This document shows, piece by piece, positions 1 through 13,032 of a stretch of DNA of 64,000 bases. The notes below the pieces were generated by a model. The model ran no database searches, was not told the origin of the DNA, and saw only the letters and a list, made by a program, of their open reading frames with translations. Position numbers and translations under genes: made by a program. How positions within the stretch are numbered: the first letter of the stretch is position 1; each line of letters starts with the position of its first letter. This DNA comes from Enoplosus armatus (Eukaryota; Chordata; Actinopteri; Centrarchiformes; Enoplosidae), in assembly GCF_043641665.1 (NCBI RefSeq), contig NC_092200.1, forward strand, positions 6,915,694-6,979,693. Direction: 5' to 3'.

Positions 1-537
1 TCAAGAACCTGTTTTTCCCAAACACACACCCCTTCTATGCAGCCTTCGGAAACAGAGAAAGTGTAAGTGTAACATTTTTGTTGTTGTATTGTATTGAAAG
101 TTTGGGGTTTACTTAAAAGCAGGTATAATAAATCCAGTTGGATGCCATTACTCTGTAAATGATCCTTCTTGTATTTTATCCTGTGTTTCAGGACGTGTTT
201 GCCTACAAGCAGGTGGGTGTGCCTGTGTGTCGGATATTCACGGTGAATCCCAAAGGGGAGTTAATCCTCGAGCAAGCCAAAGGCAATAAAACATCGTAAG
301 TATAAACCATCACTGGTGTCATTGTTTTCGTCTGTCAGCTGCGTCTCTCAGACAAATGTTTATTGTTCCCATCGCTGGTTTTTATTTTGCAGCTACAGCC
401 GGCTGAGTGAGCTGGTGGAGCACGTCTTTCCTTTACGAAGTTCACAACACAACGCCACCTTCAGCTGCCCAGAGTTCAGCTCCTTCTGCTACTGGAGACA
501 GCCGGTCGCTGAGGTGTGTTTTGAGGAGCTGCTTTAA
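1..537 (+). CDS. lpin2: Lipin (lpin2 by synteny), last three coding exons, 5' partial
   Basis: Three coding exons are visible: 1-62 (cut by the window edge), 192-295 and 393-537, joined by GT-AG introns with consistent phase (0, then 2) and ending in TAA at 535-537. The translation contains the lipin C-LIP signature [14 protein letters not shown] stretch (here [12 protein letters not shown]), then [12 protein letters not shown] and [12 protein letters not shown], and ends [19 protein letters not shown]. Lipins are magnesium-dependent phosphatidate phosphatases that make diacylglycerol at the ER and also act as nuclear coactivators. The catalytic DxDxT motif lies upstream, outside the window. 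The FCYWR ending resembles LPIN2 more than LPIN1, and the neighbours emilin2 and smchd1 support lpin2. The gene converges on emilin2. Paralog choice is inference; family identity is firm. Confidence 0.93.
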
Positions 538-1920
538 CAGACATTAATGTTTTCAATTCATTACCTGAAATCAACGTAAGCAATCATTTCTTTGACTGTA
601 TGCACTGGCTTAACACTGAGAAGTCCCTGTAATTGGCAGTTTTGTCGGCCACTGGAATAGTTTGATAATGTCTTAGACACATTCCACTTTAGTGAATAAG
701 TTTGGGGTATTAATTTATCCCTCATTTTGTCATTTAGTATGTAGTACTAAAGTATGTCATGTAGTATGAGTATTCTTTGAGCTTGAGCTACACATTTAAA
801 AGGTGTATTTGAAGGCTTCGTCGGCTAACACTCAGCAAGTGTCACATATCAGTTGTTGTGATTTGCCCAGTTTTTAGTGACAATGCCTATGAGAAGATAT
901 TGCCTAAGCACTTATTTAGGCAGTGGAGGTACAATAACTGTATGAAACAACATACTGTATTGCGCTTTCTCTCCCTGACGTGAGAGCTACCATAAAAAAG
1001 TACAAGGTAATATTTCTAGCAGCTATGTTTTAATCCCTTATTAGGCCTTATTCACTCTACAACGGTCTTATTTCATGTGTAGAAATCTTACATGTTTGCT
1101 CCAAAGCTTAAGGATTTTGCACTAAGAAGAAAACAAAAGTGAAACGATTTGGCTCATAGTCATTTATAATAATAATTGCATCACTGCAATTTGAAAGAAA
1201 AGCACTTTCTGAACTGTGGATGCTGCTATTTAGTATCAAGTATTCTCCAAAATGAAGTTTTAGTTCGTTATACTTACAGTAGAAATCTATTTTTGATGAA
1301 TTTTGAATCTAATCTTTGCTGATGATCTTGCCATTGTGGAAACAACAGTATGTTAATATTATGCCTCTTTTTGTTTTTGTTCTTTCACACTCGGTAACCA
1401 TTAAATTTTAATGCATTCTTTCTATGAAAGTGATTAACTTTGTGTGACGAGAACACACAGTATTTTCTTAGTTTTTGTGTCATCATATTTCAGTTTTCAG
1501 AGAAGAATCTTGCTGCTTCAAGAGTTTTCTGTAGATTGTTGTGATTACTTTATGGTATTCCAGTTTACATTAATAACGTAAGCACAAAGTATGTTTTGGA
1601 TGACTGTTTGATCTGCTGTCTGTTTGTTAGAGATGTGAGCTCTTGTCTTGTTTAAAGTCACTTTTATAGTGTCAGACTGTAGATCTACTGTACATCAACT
1701 CTGTATACATATTTACTACTGTATTAATAAAGTGTTACATCAAATGTCCTATGTTGGATGATGCTTTAATAATAAACTATTTGAAAGAACAATCAAAGCT
1801 TGTTTTGCAAATTATTGACACTTTAAATATCAAGTAAGGAAGAAACTCAGACTACTATTACCCATTAAGGCAAAATATGTATTTGTAAGATCAAAGTCAT
1901 AAACAAGACTTTACAATAAA
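538..1920 (+). other. lpin2: lpin2 3' untranslated region
   Basis: AT-rich, no exon-like reading frame. It follows the lipin stop codon and contains AATAAA hexamers at 1726-1731, 1771-1776 and 1915-1920. The length of about 1.2-1.4 kb is inferred from those signals, not seen directly. Confidence 0.6.
1726..1776 (+). terminator. Candidate lpin2 polyadenylation signals
   Basis: AATAAA occurs at 1726-1731 and again at 1771-1776, downstream of the lipin stop codon, with T/GT-rich sequence following the first one. A further AATAAA at 1915-1920 is a possible alternative. Confidence 0.55.
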
Positions 1921-1981
1921 AAATCTAAAATCATTGCAATGTAAACACTATATATTAGTACTCATGATAGAAATAATCTCA

Positions 1982-1987
1982 TTTATT
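1982..1987 (-). terminator. Candidate emilin2 polyadenylation signal
   Basis: Plus-strand TTTATT is AATAAA on the minus strand, about 150 bases past the emilin2 stop codon. It lies close to the last lpin2 signal, so the two convergent transcripts probably end within about 100-250 bases of each other or overlap. Confidence 0.5.
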
Positions 1988-2134
1988 ATTTAGAGACTGT
2001 CATTTTTCCACTTCTTGTTGCTTGTTTCTTCTTTCCCTCCTCTGATAATATTACTATTAGCCTTAGTGTGTCCCCGATAATGAACACCACTCCCCTCTTA
2101 TGGCTTATATAAGGTGTCTTTAAGAAGTGCGGGG

Positions 2135-5100
2135 CTACCGTTTTGCTGGGCTGGAGTAAAGAAGCACAGCGCTGAAAGATGACAGGATCTCAGAGGAGGC
2201 CGAGACGGCGAGTTTTCCAGCCGTCATGATGAGTCCTGCTCGATCTCCTCTCCTCAGAGACAGAACCAGGCTCAGTGAGGTCGAGCTGCTGCAGTTACAT
2301 CGGTCATGTGACGGCGGGGCTGCCGCTCCTGACAAGAAGCCTGCGGAGTCCAACCTCTGGATGCTGCGATTGGACACGGACAGGACCGCCTCGACCCTCT
2401 CGCCTCGCTGGGCTGTGAGCACGGCCGTCACCAGGTAGCGGCCGTCTGTGGGAGCTGTGAAGATACCTGAAGACGCAGGAAGACGCTCTCAATACGCAGA
2501 TTCTCACTGAAGACAATCCTCTCACATAAAATGATTCTCATGTCCACCACTTTGGCCCAGACTAAAGTATCTTAACGACCATTTGACATTCACAGTCTCC
2601 AGAGGATGAATCCGTCTGATTATAGTGATCACCTGACTTCCATGACCTCCATGAGTTTGACGTTTATGGTTTGTAGTAAAACTTCTTGACAACTATTCTA
2701 TGGATTGCCATGAAATCTGGTACAAACATTTATGTTCTCAAGATGCATTGAAAATCACTTTGACGATCCCTTAAATTTTCTCTTAGCGCCATCATCGGGT
2801 CAAATTTTTTATTTGTTTAAATCTTTATGACTTAATACTTGTTTAACTAATCACATTCCGGTCAGCCTCAGCTGTACTTAAAAAATAGCATGCCAACATG
2901 CTAGACTAAGATGTTGACAATGGTAAACATTACATCTGCTTGTCATTGTGAGCATCTTAGCTTGCTGAAGTTAGCATTTACCCTCAACATCGTCAAGTGT
3001 ACATATCTCACGATCACCAATAGCACGGGTGTCATATTTTTTTTTGGTAGAACTTAACAAATTGATTGCTGCAACAACAGTCGATTATTATTATTCACTG
3101 AGAGTCAGTTTCGACAGAATAATTTATTAATTGTTTCAGCTTCTCAGATGTGAAGATTCGCAGCTAAATTGAGTATCTTGTGGTTAGTTTTAATTTGGGT
3201 TTCTGGTTAATTGTGATGATCATTATTCACATTTGTTCATACACTTTATAGCCTAAACAATTAATCAGTTAATGGACACAATAACCAACAGATTAATCAA
3301 TCAAACTGAATTAATGTACAAACTGTGGAGTAAAATGTAGGGCTACGCTTCATCATTTGGGCCACAGAGACTGTAGTAACAGTTACCTGTGTGAGCATCA
3401 TAGTGTCCTCCATCGTTGACCAGCACCTTGTCGAATCGAATTATTCCCATCTCTCCCTGGAACGGCGCGAGAGTCAGACCAGCTGAGAACGACACCGTCT
3501 CACCTGAACACAGGAGAGGAAACATCACACGCTAACAGATGTTATATTAACAGAGGCAGGAACCTTAATCTAACCTAATGAATAAATTCTGACCTGGAGC
3601 CGCGGCAGGTTTGTGTGGTGATGGTCTGTGGGGCACGTTCACGTCTGTTGATCAAAAGAAACGTTTCAGCCGCTCTTGAAAGGCTCAGTTACGATGCAGC
3701 ACAACAAAAAACATTAAAAGGAGTATTTACCTGAGATGAGTAGCGTGCTTGACTTTCCCACGTCAGTGGATTTGACTTGGGGGGACGCTATGAAATAAAA
3801 CAAAAAGATGAGACTTGTGAAACAATGCTGGGAAACATGCAGAGCAGAGTGCATGTACATGTGGGTGAGTCTCACCTGGAGCTCCAGCAAAACCCTGAAC
3901 AGGCAACATGCTGCCATCAGTCCCCTTGGGCAACTTGGATGAACTCATTTTGCCGGGGGGTCCCGCCTCGCCGGTCTCTATCACAGGTGGCTGCGGGAGG
4001 GAGGCATCCGGGGGACCCACCGCTGCTGCAAGGCTCTGACTTGAACCCTGGGGAAGTCCTGCGTCCTCCACAGAAACCTGAACACCTGAAAAAGACAGAT
4101 AGGAAGTGAGCGATGGGGCTGAGGCTGCAGGTCAGAGAGAGACAGATGCAAGGCCAGATGTTTGGAGGTCAGATGTGTTAACAAACCAGCTGGCTTCATA
4201 GTGACACTTCAACCTCCCTCCTATAACTCTGTGAAACATAAATCCCGTCAAAAACCTTTCAATTATGAGCAGAAGAGGGAAACGACAGTTTTTATGTGTT
4301 TTTGCTCGCTGACTTCACTTTAGCTGCGTTCCATTCAGGTGTGCCGGTTCCAGTGTCTAGTTTCCTCCATTCAAACTCACTGGAGTCTGTTGTGAAGCCT
4401 ATTGATGATAATAGAAAGAATAATAGAATCAATTCCAGTCTTGTGTACATATACAACGGGGTGGACAAAATAATATGTACACCTTATCATATAAAGAGGT
4501 AAGTGTAACCCTAAATAACCCTCTAAATAGTGGATACAATCTGGCATGGTGTACGGAAATTATAGGAGTATATGATTGATGCAAAATGCTGTATATGCAA
4601 TATTGCCATTAATGGTCGCGCGTTGACGCCTAGCAACAGCAAAACAGTGAGTGATTATCTGAGCCTGTTATTATGGACATAAACAGAGAAAATGACAGAC
4701 CATTGCCCCATCTCCCCTCATACGGTGATCAGCTCTGAACTACATGATGTACCGCTGCATTCCTGAGAACCACCACTGAGACGAACCCTGGAGTTTATCA
4801 ACAAATCAAGCCTCCTGGCTGGGGGCACATAGTCGCTGTTACCCTCTGGTCTACAACGAGACAACAGGCCCCAAAAGGAAAACCGGCACATAAAAGGCAT
4901 ACCAGCAGCATACCAAGGCACGGCCACATGTTCAATCACCACACAGCTTGTCCCCTCACCCCGGGGAAAAGGCTAATTTAGTATAGAAGCCAGAAAAGTC
5001 TGCCTGTTAAACCCAACATGTGGAGAGGAACCGGTGTGTAACCGTAAAACAGCACTGGGGGTCTGCGTATGCACACATGTGCATGCGTTTCACTGGTCTG

Positions 5101-8100
5101 CGTTTGTTAGTCGTGTCGCTCCTCATATAAAGCGAGGTATGTGAGTAGTCTTTGATGGGAAGCATTCAAAACTGATTTCAGACCCAGTGCCACAAGGACA
5201 AAAGCACATGCATGTATGTATGCGAGAGTGTTTGTCATGATGAAAGAGGTGAGCTGTAAACAAATGCAGCTGGTTCTGCTGTCGACCACAACTGTGTATC
5301 CTTCCACCAAGGCAGCATGGGACACCCTGCTTTGTTAGTCACTTAGCCCCCTCAGTTCCTGCATATAACGGCCCCTTGTGTCACAAGAATGGCCACTTTG
5401 CACATTACATGCAACATAATAATGACTGCACAGCAATTTGGTGCGTGTTGACTTTATGAGTCACTGTTAGCCAAAACAAAGCGGGCTCTCAAGGCTTTGA
5501 TTTAGGAACCAATAAATCCAGCCTCAGACGTCAGACAATGTAACACCTACTCTGTCCGGATAACAGGGTATAAAGTGAGCAGCCACCAAACGACACAGGC
5601 TTTATTGTTCTTGAGGGCTTTCTGTCAGGTCCCATCTTGTTTTGGTTCATGGGGTTATCATGTTTGACCGCTGACCAGAGCATGTCCCCCTCCCTCTGGT
5701 AGGTCACTGACCTGCCAGCTTAACCACAGCGCCTTGTCAGAGGCAGGAAAGCATGCTTTCTCATCTCAGAACGTCCTCATAATAGAACTCTACGCTGCCG
5801 TGTTAAGTGAGGTGAGGCCACCTTGTCAAATACAATGAGAAGGATGTGCTTCAACACAAGTAAAGGGATTAGGAAACGTACATTTACAAAAAGCTATTAG
5901 GTGGACCTGGTATTAACAACTTTCTAATAAGTCACTTTCTATGAAAGGTTGTAACTAATGGCTTTACTCATAGTTATTAAATAATTTACTAATGTTTTAT
6001 ACATCAGTTATAAGCCATTGATTTTCAAGAATTTTGGGTTGCCAGGTTGTGGAAAATCCCTTTATCCCTTTGGTGTTTATCGTCCTCTGGCTGGACACTT
6101 GATTTATCTTTTTAGATAGCTATCTAGTTCATCAGGTAGACACTCAAATGGGCCACTTACCTTTTGGAGAAAGCCTGCAGAGTATCTGGACCAAAATCTA
6201 TTTAGTGACAACTTGGAACTCTAGACTTGATGGCTTATTAGAAAGTGTGAAACCTATAAACATTTATTAACTGATTACCAACATTTAAAACTGCATTCCT
6301 ACCAAACAAAAAGGATAAACAGTAGCCAGAAAGATTTTTCATAACCTGGCAACCCAAAAGCTGCTCTTAATGGAGTATAACTGATCTATAAAGCATTAAT
6401 AAATGGTTGATTAACCATAAATAAAGCTATTAGTAACAACTTATATAGTGCCTTGTTAGAAACTGGTACCAATATTTGTTTCAAACTACCTCCAGTAATG
6501 CTGTAGCTGTAGCAGTAATGCACATTCACTGGAAATATGTGTCCCACTGTTGAATGAAGAAATCGGTTTTCAAGCAAAACCTTTCTTTCATGTTGTGTCA
6601 ACAAGCCATAAGTTAAAGCGAGACAGTCATGAATAGTTTGCACTGAAAGCAACAAAATAATTTCGAGAAAGACATATTGCATCTCTCTACGTCCCTCTCC
6701 TGACCCTCTCATTTAAGGTTAACAACCAGTATGACATCATGGTAAACACATTGATAAATGGCCCCTGAGAGTGTTCACACGGTTTATTTAAACAGAAAAG
6801 GAATTCAGCACTGGAAGTTAAAAAAAAGTGTGAGATAACTGCAGATGGAATTGAAGAGACAGGAGCAAAATAAAGCACTGAAGAGGGTGTGAGGAAAGGG
6901 AGTGATCCAGTAGCACCTAATCTAAACACACTGAAGCCCTTGGCTCTGAAATAAAGACGCCCATGAGTGGCCTCTGTGAGTGGATCATTGATAAGCTGTG
7001 AGCAGATCGCTCTGTAATGGACTCCTCCGAGCAGCATTTTCCAGTCTCTTCAGATAAGCAGGGAGGGAGACAATAGGATGAGGCAGCTAGCAGGGCAAAG
7101 ACAAACAAGGAGCCAGTGGTCAAAATAGCCCCTGTAACACTGCTGAGCATGAGTGGAAATCATGACTAATTGTGACCCCACTTGCAAAACCTCCCAATGA
7201 CAGAATGATGAATTAAATACCACATTATGACAACCACCATAGGGTGGAGTGGCAACATGCCCCAGTCATCACAGATTGGCAAAAATTAGAAAACTGGCAT
7301 CTCAGAAGCAAAACTGGAAACATATCTTGATGCAAAGCCTCTGGTCTGACTTGGACTGGAACCAGAACAAGAACCAGGACTATTTTATTCCAGCTCTCCT
7401 CCCATGAGATTCTAGACTGGATCATATGCTGCATCACCTGCCCCATAAACCAGTGACTGAAAACTAGCCGGTCCCAGAGGAAGAGGCTCGGCTCGTAAAC
7501 ATTATGGGCGTGCTCCTAGTCCACATTTACAACTGCCCGAGTCAGAAGTCCAGCTCGGTCTCATAGGCACCATTAATGAGCAGACTCATAGAAAAAGTAT
7601 GCAACATATACACTGATATGAAAATCTATTCTCTCAAATATGCTTGCAACAACAAAGCTAAGTCTTGCAATAATAACCAGCATTAATGATAAACAAATAG
7701 CCACATGATATTAAAGTAGGTGAGATCACCCTGATGCTCACATTTTATACCCAAAAAACTATACGAACACGAGTAGAGTTTATGGACAAACACACACACA
7801 TATAAATGCAAACTTGGATGCACAAAAAGCAGAGTGAGCAATATTTCTTTATGCCAAAGCATTGCTCAACACAAGTGGGGTCTATTAAAATCAAGCATGT
7901 GCCTTTAATAAGTACGGCCTCGTTTAACTGAGAACATGGTTAAATGAAAATCCAACTTCCTCTCACTCAAACACTGAAACACACTCCAATATCGCAGCCT
8001 CTCCAATAACACAGCCGGCCTGTGATACGCAAATGGACTCCAGTCCAAGCAATTATCCAAAAGTTTGGTAAATATTACAGCTATTTGATTGATCCCAAGC

Positions 8101-11100
8101 TTCTAAAATTGAAACGTTTGTGGATAATAGATCAGACTTGGCTTGATATAAAAATTTGGTTTAAAGCAAGACCATGTAACTTTTGCTGAATAGTGGCCAC
8201 AAGTGATGTTTACAGAATGATGGAAAACGCAGTGGCACAAACAGGGAGTCTGTGAACTGAGTCAGTAATGTCTGTTATACATTAGAAACAGTAGCCATCA
8301 TAAGCTAGTGGTCATACCAGACCAAGTAAGGCTGTAGCAGCAAAAGCCTTGAGTGTCTTGACTTGAGCAAGAGTGTAATCAATCACACATAAAGGCAATA
8401 AAGAGGGTCAGCTTATGTTTGTATTACAGTGCCTGCAGCTTACCTGTCTTCCCAAGATTGCTGTTTGTTAGCACCTGCAGGTCTGTGGCTGCATTAGAGA
8501 TGTGGTTGTGGAGGTTCTGACAAGTTCCCCTCAGTCCTCCAATATCTCGGGCATGAGCTCTAACTGTACTGTTCAGCTGGTTGACACAAGTCCACAACCC
8601 AGTGACGTGTTTATTCAGACCTTCTTTGATCCTCTGGAGGCTACCAGAGATAGGATCCAGCTTGCCGCATAAACTCTCCACATTAACAACGCGGCTGTCC
8701 ATGTGGGCAATCTCCTTCCCGATATCTTCTGTTTGTTCCCTGCAGCGGTAGGCCTCCGCTTTCACCTCCCTGCCCAGATCGTCCAGGCGGTTTCTCAGTT
8801 CATGATGCTGAGCCCTGTGGAGCTCCAAAAGGTCCTTGACCTCCTGCTCAGCCCCTGTTTTAACTTGACCCCAGGTAGAGTTGAGACTATGTAAGGTCTG
8901 AGACTGCTGGTGGACTACATCTGATAGCGAGTTTTCCAACCCGCCCACACGCCCTTTCAGGGAGCTCAACTCGCCGTGTACGTTCTCAATGTTCGTGCTG
9001 TAGTTAAGGAGTTGCCCCTCCATGGCTCCAAGGCCATTTATCTGGGCTTTTAGACTTGTTTCCATGGCATCTACAGCAGTTCTGAAGCTCTGAAAGTCTT
9101 GCTGAATGTTTTCTACAACAGTCAAATTAGCCTTGCACTCCTTTGAGCACAGCTGGTCCAAAACATCGAATCTATCCTCCAGAGTTTGAACAGAGCCCTT
9201 TAGAGAGTTAATGTCCCTCTGCAGCGCACCCTGACTCTCTGGCTGACCACCAGATGGGGAGTTTGTGCTTGTATCTACCAACAAGGTGATGAGTCTGTCC
9301 TCCATGGAGGACAGCTTGCCCTCCAGACTCTCCCTCAGGTCTTTGATGACCTCTGCCCGTTCTTTCTTCAGCTTCTCCTCCACAGAGCGGCACTGGGCTG
9401 CTAAAGTCTTCTCAGATGAGTTCAGACGGACCTCAAGGTTCTCCACTTGAGCCAGAACGGAGTCAGATACCCGGGTGTCTACCTTTCCTGGATCAACCAG
9501 CTTGGTCTTAAGGTCTTGGATCTCGTTGCGGAGGTCAGTCTCTTTTGAGTCCATGAGCTCGGCCAGGCTGAGGTAGTTAGCTTCTTGTCCCTCACACTGC
9601 TCCCGAACTGATAGGATTTTATAATCGCACGAGTTCTTCAAGTCTGCTAGTTTGATGTCCATGCCCTCCATGAACTCTTCTCTCACAGCGCGGATCTTCT
9701 CGTCCAGGTAGGCACGCAGGTCTGCGTCACTGGCTGGGGGAGCTGGGGGGGTTATGGACAGCTGGTTCTGGACAGCCTCCATTAGCAGATGAATTTGTCC
9801 GTCGTGACGGTTGACGCGGCCCTGCAGGTCATCCAGGGTATTGCTCTTGGACTCCAGATCGCCTGTGACCTGGCTGATCTTGGTCATGACCTCGTCCATC
9901 TTAGTTGTCTCATGCTCAAAAGACAGGTCCTGCACCTGAATGGTTTGGGTCTCTGCGCCTCTTGCACTGGCAGGCTGTCTGAAGTCATTCAGGAGCGTAA
10001 CCAGCATTTTACTGGCATCCTCTTGGAAATCCAGTCTCAGATTGGAGGACATGTCTGTCATTCTTGCCTGCATGTCGAGGACCATCTGGGACAGTCGTTG
10101 CACCTCCTCCTCCAGGTGTTGTGCACTTTGAGATCCTCCATAACCCCTCAGTGGCCTGTGACCTGTCTGACCTCCAAACTGCCCCTCCCCTCCCCATGGG
10201 TGGTTCCTCTGGCCTTCTGTTCGCTGTCCTGGAGCTATAGTTACAAATAACAGAGAGAGGGTTGGGAAACCGGAATTTGAATGCTTTTATTCTGACATTT
10301 TACCAGCAGTTACGTACTTGTTCAACTTTGTTTCACATATTTTCATGCTAGATTTCATTAGATATAAACATGTCTTTCACCTTGTTGGACTGGAATATGT
10401 CCAAAGGCAGAGGGAGCTTGAGGCAAACGCTCCACTTGGAGAAGCTTTAAGTCTTTCACCTCCCTGCAGTCGTGGCCCTGGTACCCCGGGCAGCACCTCC
10501 ACTGCAGCTCTGTGACAGTCTTGTATGCAATCTTATACATGGGCCTAAAGTGTGTCTGATATCTGGAAGCATTTAACAAATGAAGGCATTAATACAGTCC
10601 GTTTTCTAAAAATCCACCCATGCTGTACAATGGTATGGTTTATAGTGTGATAGTATAATAGAAATGCTCAATATAGGACTTGGTGCAACTCTACATACAA
10701 TACAATGTAAATCTGGAATCACAGCACAATAAAATCTATTTGTTGACAACCAAGACTAAATAAACAATTAATTAATCACGAGTTGGCAGGAAGCAGCTGA
10801 AGACTTTCCACCACTTCCACTCATGAGGACACTGTCGGCCCACATGGCCCTGCCACCTGATGATTAACTGCATCTCTCTCATGTGTTTGTTGCTCAGTGA
10901 ACTCTGAAGCAAAACAAAGGCAAAGTCAGAGTAAAGTGGGTCCATGTTTGCCATTCATGAAGATTCAACACAGATGCCTGAATAATCAGGCTTTTTGCTT
11001 TGTAAGTCAGGCTTTTAAGATTCTTCTCATTTATATTAGTCACTATTAAGAGCCATTCATTCCAAGAAAAGAAACACCAAAGGCAAGACAAAGAAGTGCG

Positions 11101-11905
11101 CTGTAATTATGAAATAATGATGCAGATACACTAGTACACAAAAAAATGTGTTTGAGGTTTTAATCCTGAAAGCTTTGTTAGTTTTGGCCTTAAACTACGA
11201 TACAAATTACAAGCACAATATGACAACACAACTGTAAAGATCATAGAACGAATGGGAACTTGATACCCAACAAGACTACAAAAACAAAATAAAGTAGACA
11301 ATAGCTCCTAAACTCACTACCTCAGATGCACAACTGACCAAGCCGAAGATATGCTCAGTAATATCAGTCATTTTTTGCCAGTGCATCAATCCATACTGTA
11401 TGAAACAACAGTATTGCCTCATGTTGTTAAAAATACTAACAAAAGCAAAGAATATCCGCCCTCCACCCAGTATCCTGGACTTCTGGGAACTTACATCACT
11501 TGTTGCGCACAGTTTGGCAGCTCCGGCGGACACGGTAGAACCTCCGGCTGCACGAAACTCTCCGTGCCTCCCACGACGGCACAGCTCACGTTCTTGTGCA
11601 CCACGTAGGCGCACCAGTTCCTGCAGAAAACCGCCGGTTAAACACTCTCACTTTCCCACGAGTGACCGAATGCTTAAATTTACGCACAGAAGAGAATAAA
11701 TGCGCCATCTAATCAATTAGCTTTTCATCAACACGCAAACATGATATAAACTAAAGGCATCTATTACTCACTTATTTCTCTGACGTGTGTCGGTGCCAGA
11801 ATACGCGTTGCCCTGGAACATGCTATGTTGGAAAGGTGATCCACTGATGAGAGGAACAGTTATTAAAAAGTGAAGAAGTGGCAGTCCGCCGAGTCCGCGC
11901 TTCAT
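2135..11905 (-). CDS. emilin2: EMILIN-2, elastin microfibril interfacer (complete, nine coding exons)
   Basis: Coding exons, 5' to 3': 11772-11905, 11495-11620, 10381-10562, 8444-10234, 3876-4085, 3731-3787, 3594-3644, 3387-3503, 2135-2466. They sum to 3000 bases (999 residues plus TAG); every junction keeps phase. Secreted extracellular-matrix glycoprotein. Residues 1-22 look like a signal peptide starting [13 protein letters not shown]. The Cys-rich EMI domain runs from about 46 to 118 ([13 protein letters not shown] ... [13 protein letters not shown]). A single large exon gives a long coiled-coil region, about 165-735. A Pro-rich linker with one short GEAGPPG collagen-like patch follows. 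A C-terminal C1q domain occupies about 852-999 ([45 protein letters not shown]). In this family the C1q trimer binds partners and the EMI domain helps multimerise. Slightly shorter than human EMILIN2. Synteny with lpin2 and smchd1 supports EMILIN2 rather than EMILIN1. Confidence 0.93.
2538..3050 (-). repeat. Dispersed repeat, likely old mobile-element remnant
   Basis: Sits in the last emilin2 intron. The stretch with CCATCATCGGGTCAAAATTT-like sequence, and the gatcaccTGACTT and GGATTGCCATGAAAT segments, is the reverse complement of a family also present at about 37750-38065. I recognise the wording of this repeat as widespread in perciform fish; family name not assigned. Confidence 0.6.
3055..3310. 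repeat. AATCGATTAAT-rich dispersed repeat, copy 1
   Basis: Begins with TTGATTGCTGCAACAACAGTCGA-like sequence and ends in clusters of ATTAATCAATC. Related copies, variably degraded, occur at about 19965-20290, 23220-23440, 25105-25330 and 31240-31540. This is a non-autonomous repeat family common in percomorph introns; class not determined here. Confidence 0.6.
4086..8443 (-). other. Large emilin2 intron between the coiled-coil exon and the stalk exons
   Basis: 4.36 kb with no phase-compatible exon that I could recognise. It holds a fold-back repeat at about 5903-6477. The remaining sequence is unremarkable, unique-looking intron. Confidence 0.7.
5903..6477. repeat. Fold-back element with long imperfect inverted arms
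   Basis: The left arm (about 5905-6057, ending in gggTTGCCAGGTTgtgg) reappears inverted at about 6337-6475 (cataACCTGGCAAccc). Both arms share CTAATAxxxTTTA, ATCAGTTATA and the distal TTTCTAA segment. About 280 bases of unrelated sequence separate them. This looks like a MITE-like or fold-back element inserted in the emilin2 intron. Confidence 0.6.
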
Positions 11906-12282
11906 GGTTAAAATATTTAAAAAACCCTCCCGTATCTTTTCAGGTTGTTCTCAGTAGTGAAGGTCTGTGGCCCAGAGAACAGTGAAGGCACCGCGGGTCG
12001 TTCCCTCTCTGTGCTGCGCAGACCTAAACAAGCTCCTTCCAGATGGAAGATTGGATGTGACGTTTCGGGACCCCTTCCAATACTGACAGATGCCTTTTTC
12101 TAACACACACACCAAAGCCCACCTCCAACTCTTACGGCATCCAAAAACACATGTCATAATACATAATTTCCGGAGGCCTACATTTGGATGATTGTCTTTG
12201 TTGGAAAAAAGCACCATAATTATCCCGTGCGTAAAATGTGCGCGCCCGTCAGTTTCTGTACGCCCACATCCCTCAAACTAAG
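11906..12282 (-). promoter_or_regulatory. emilin2 5' leader and promoter region
   Basis: Only about 380 bases separate the emilin2 start codon from the inferred smchd1 poly(A) signal, so emilin2's core promoter must be here or inside the smchd1 3' end. The stretch includes GC-richer blocks near 11985-12070 and 12235-12270 but no obvious TATA box. No transcription start can be fixed from sequence alone. Confidence 0.4.
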
Positions 12283-12292
12283 TTTATTTATT
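12283..12292 (-). terminator. Candidate smchd1 polyadenylation signals
   Basis: Overlapping TTTATTTATT on the plus strand reads as two tandem AATAAA hexamers on the minus strand, about 270 bases beyond the smchd1 stop codon. Confidence 0.55.
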
Positions 12293-12558
12293 ACTGAGTA
12301 GAAATGAGGACACAGGCAAAGAAGATCTCCTTAAATATGTATTTTTCTATAGAAATAATCCAGACATTCTTTGAGATATATCATCCCATATACAACTTTG
12401 TCATAAACTGTTTTGATTATTACAAAATTGTTAAAACATATAAGAAAACAATACAAATAAAAATGAATTCCAACAACTCAATCAACTCCAATATAAAATA
12501 AAATGAGCAAAGAGGCTTGTGTTCAAACTATGGGGTTGGACGAGTCCTCTTATGTGGA

Positions 12559-12982
12559 TCACTGCTTTGCTCTCTTTATATTGATGCGGGATGGCTCACC
12601 AGCATCTCCAGCACCCCGTTTCACTGGTCTTACTGGGGTTGACACTAGAAGTAGAATACAGACCAATTAGAAATCAACAATACTAAAAGAATAAAAAGCT
12701 TGAAATGTATTCTCTGCCCTTAGTCCCTGGCCAGCAAACATACCAAGTTGTCTCTTAATCTCTTCCAGCTGTTTCTCTGTCTCCTCCATTTCTTGTTGGT
12801 TTTTCAACATTTTGGGAGACTTCATGGATTTCAAGTGATCGTCTCGGTCCTTTGCTGCTTTGTCCCTCTTCTGCAGAGCTGAGTGGTACTGACTGAGCAG
12901 GTCTGTCCAACAAAATAAAGAGAAATTAAAGCACAATCTGACTGAACAGGACCACAAAAATGAACTTTAAATATAAGTATGA

Positions 12983-13032
<50 letters not shown>

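Noticed and set aside
2226..2438. Plus-strand ORF opposite the last emilin2 exon
   Set aside because: Antisense shadow of the C1q coding sequence, with no family similarity of its own.
8703..10250. Several plus-strand ORFs opposite the large emilin2 exon
   Set aside because: They lie antisense to a long GC-rich coding exon and show no recognisable domain.
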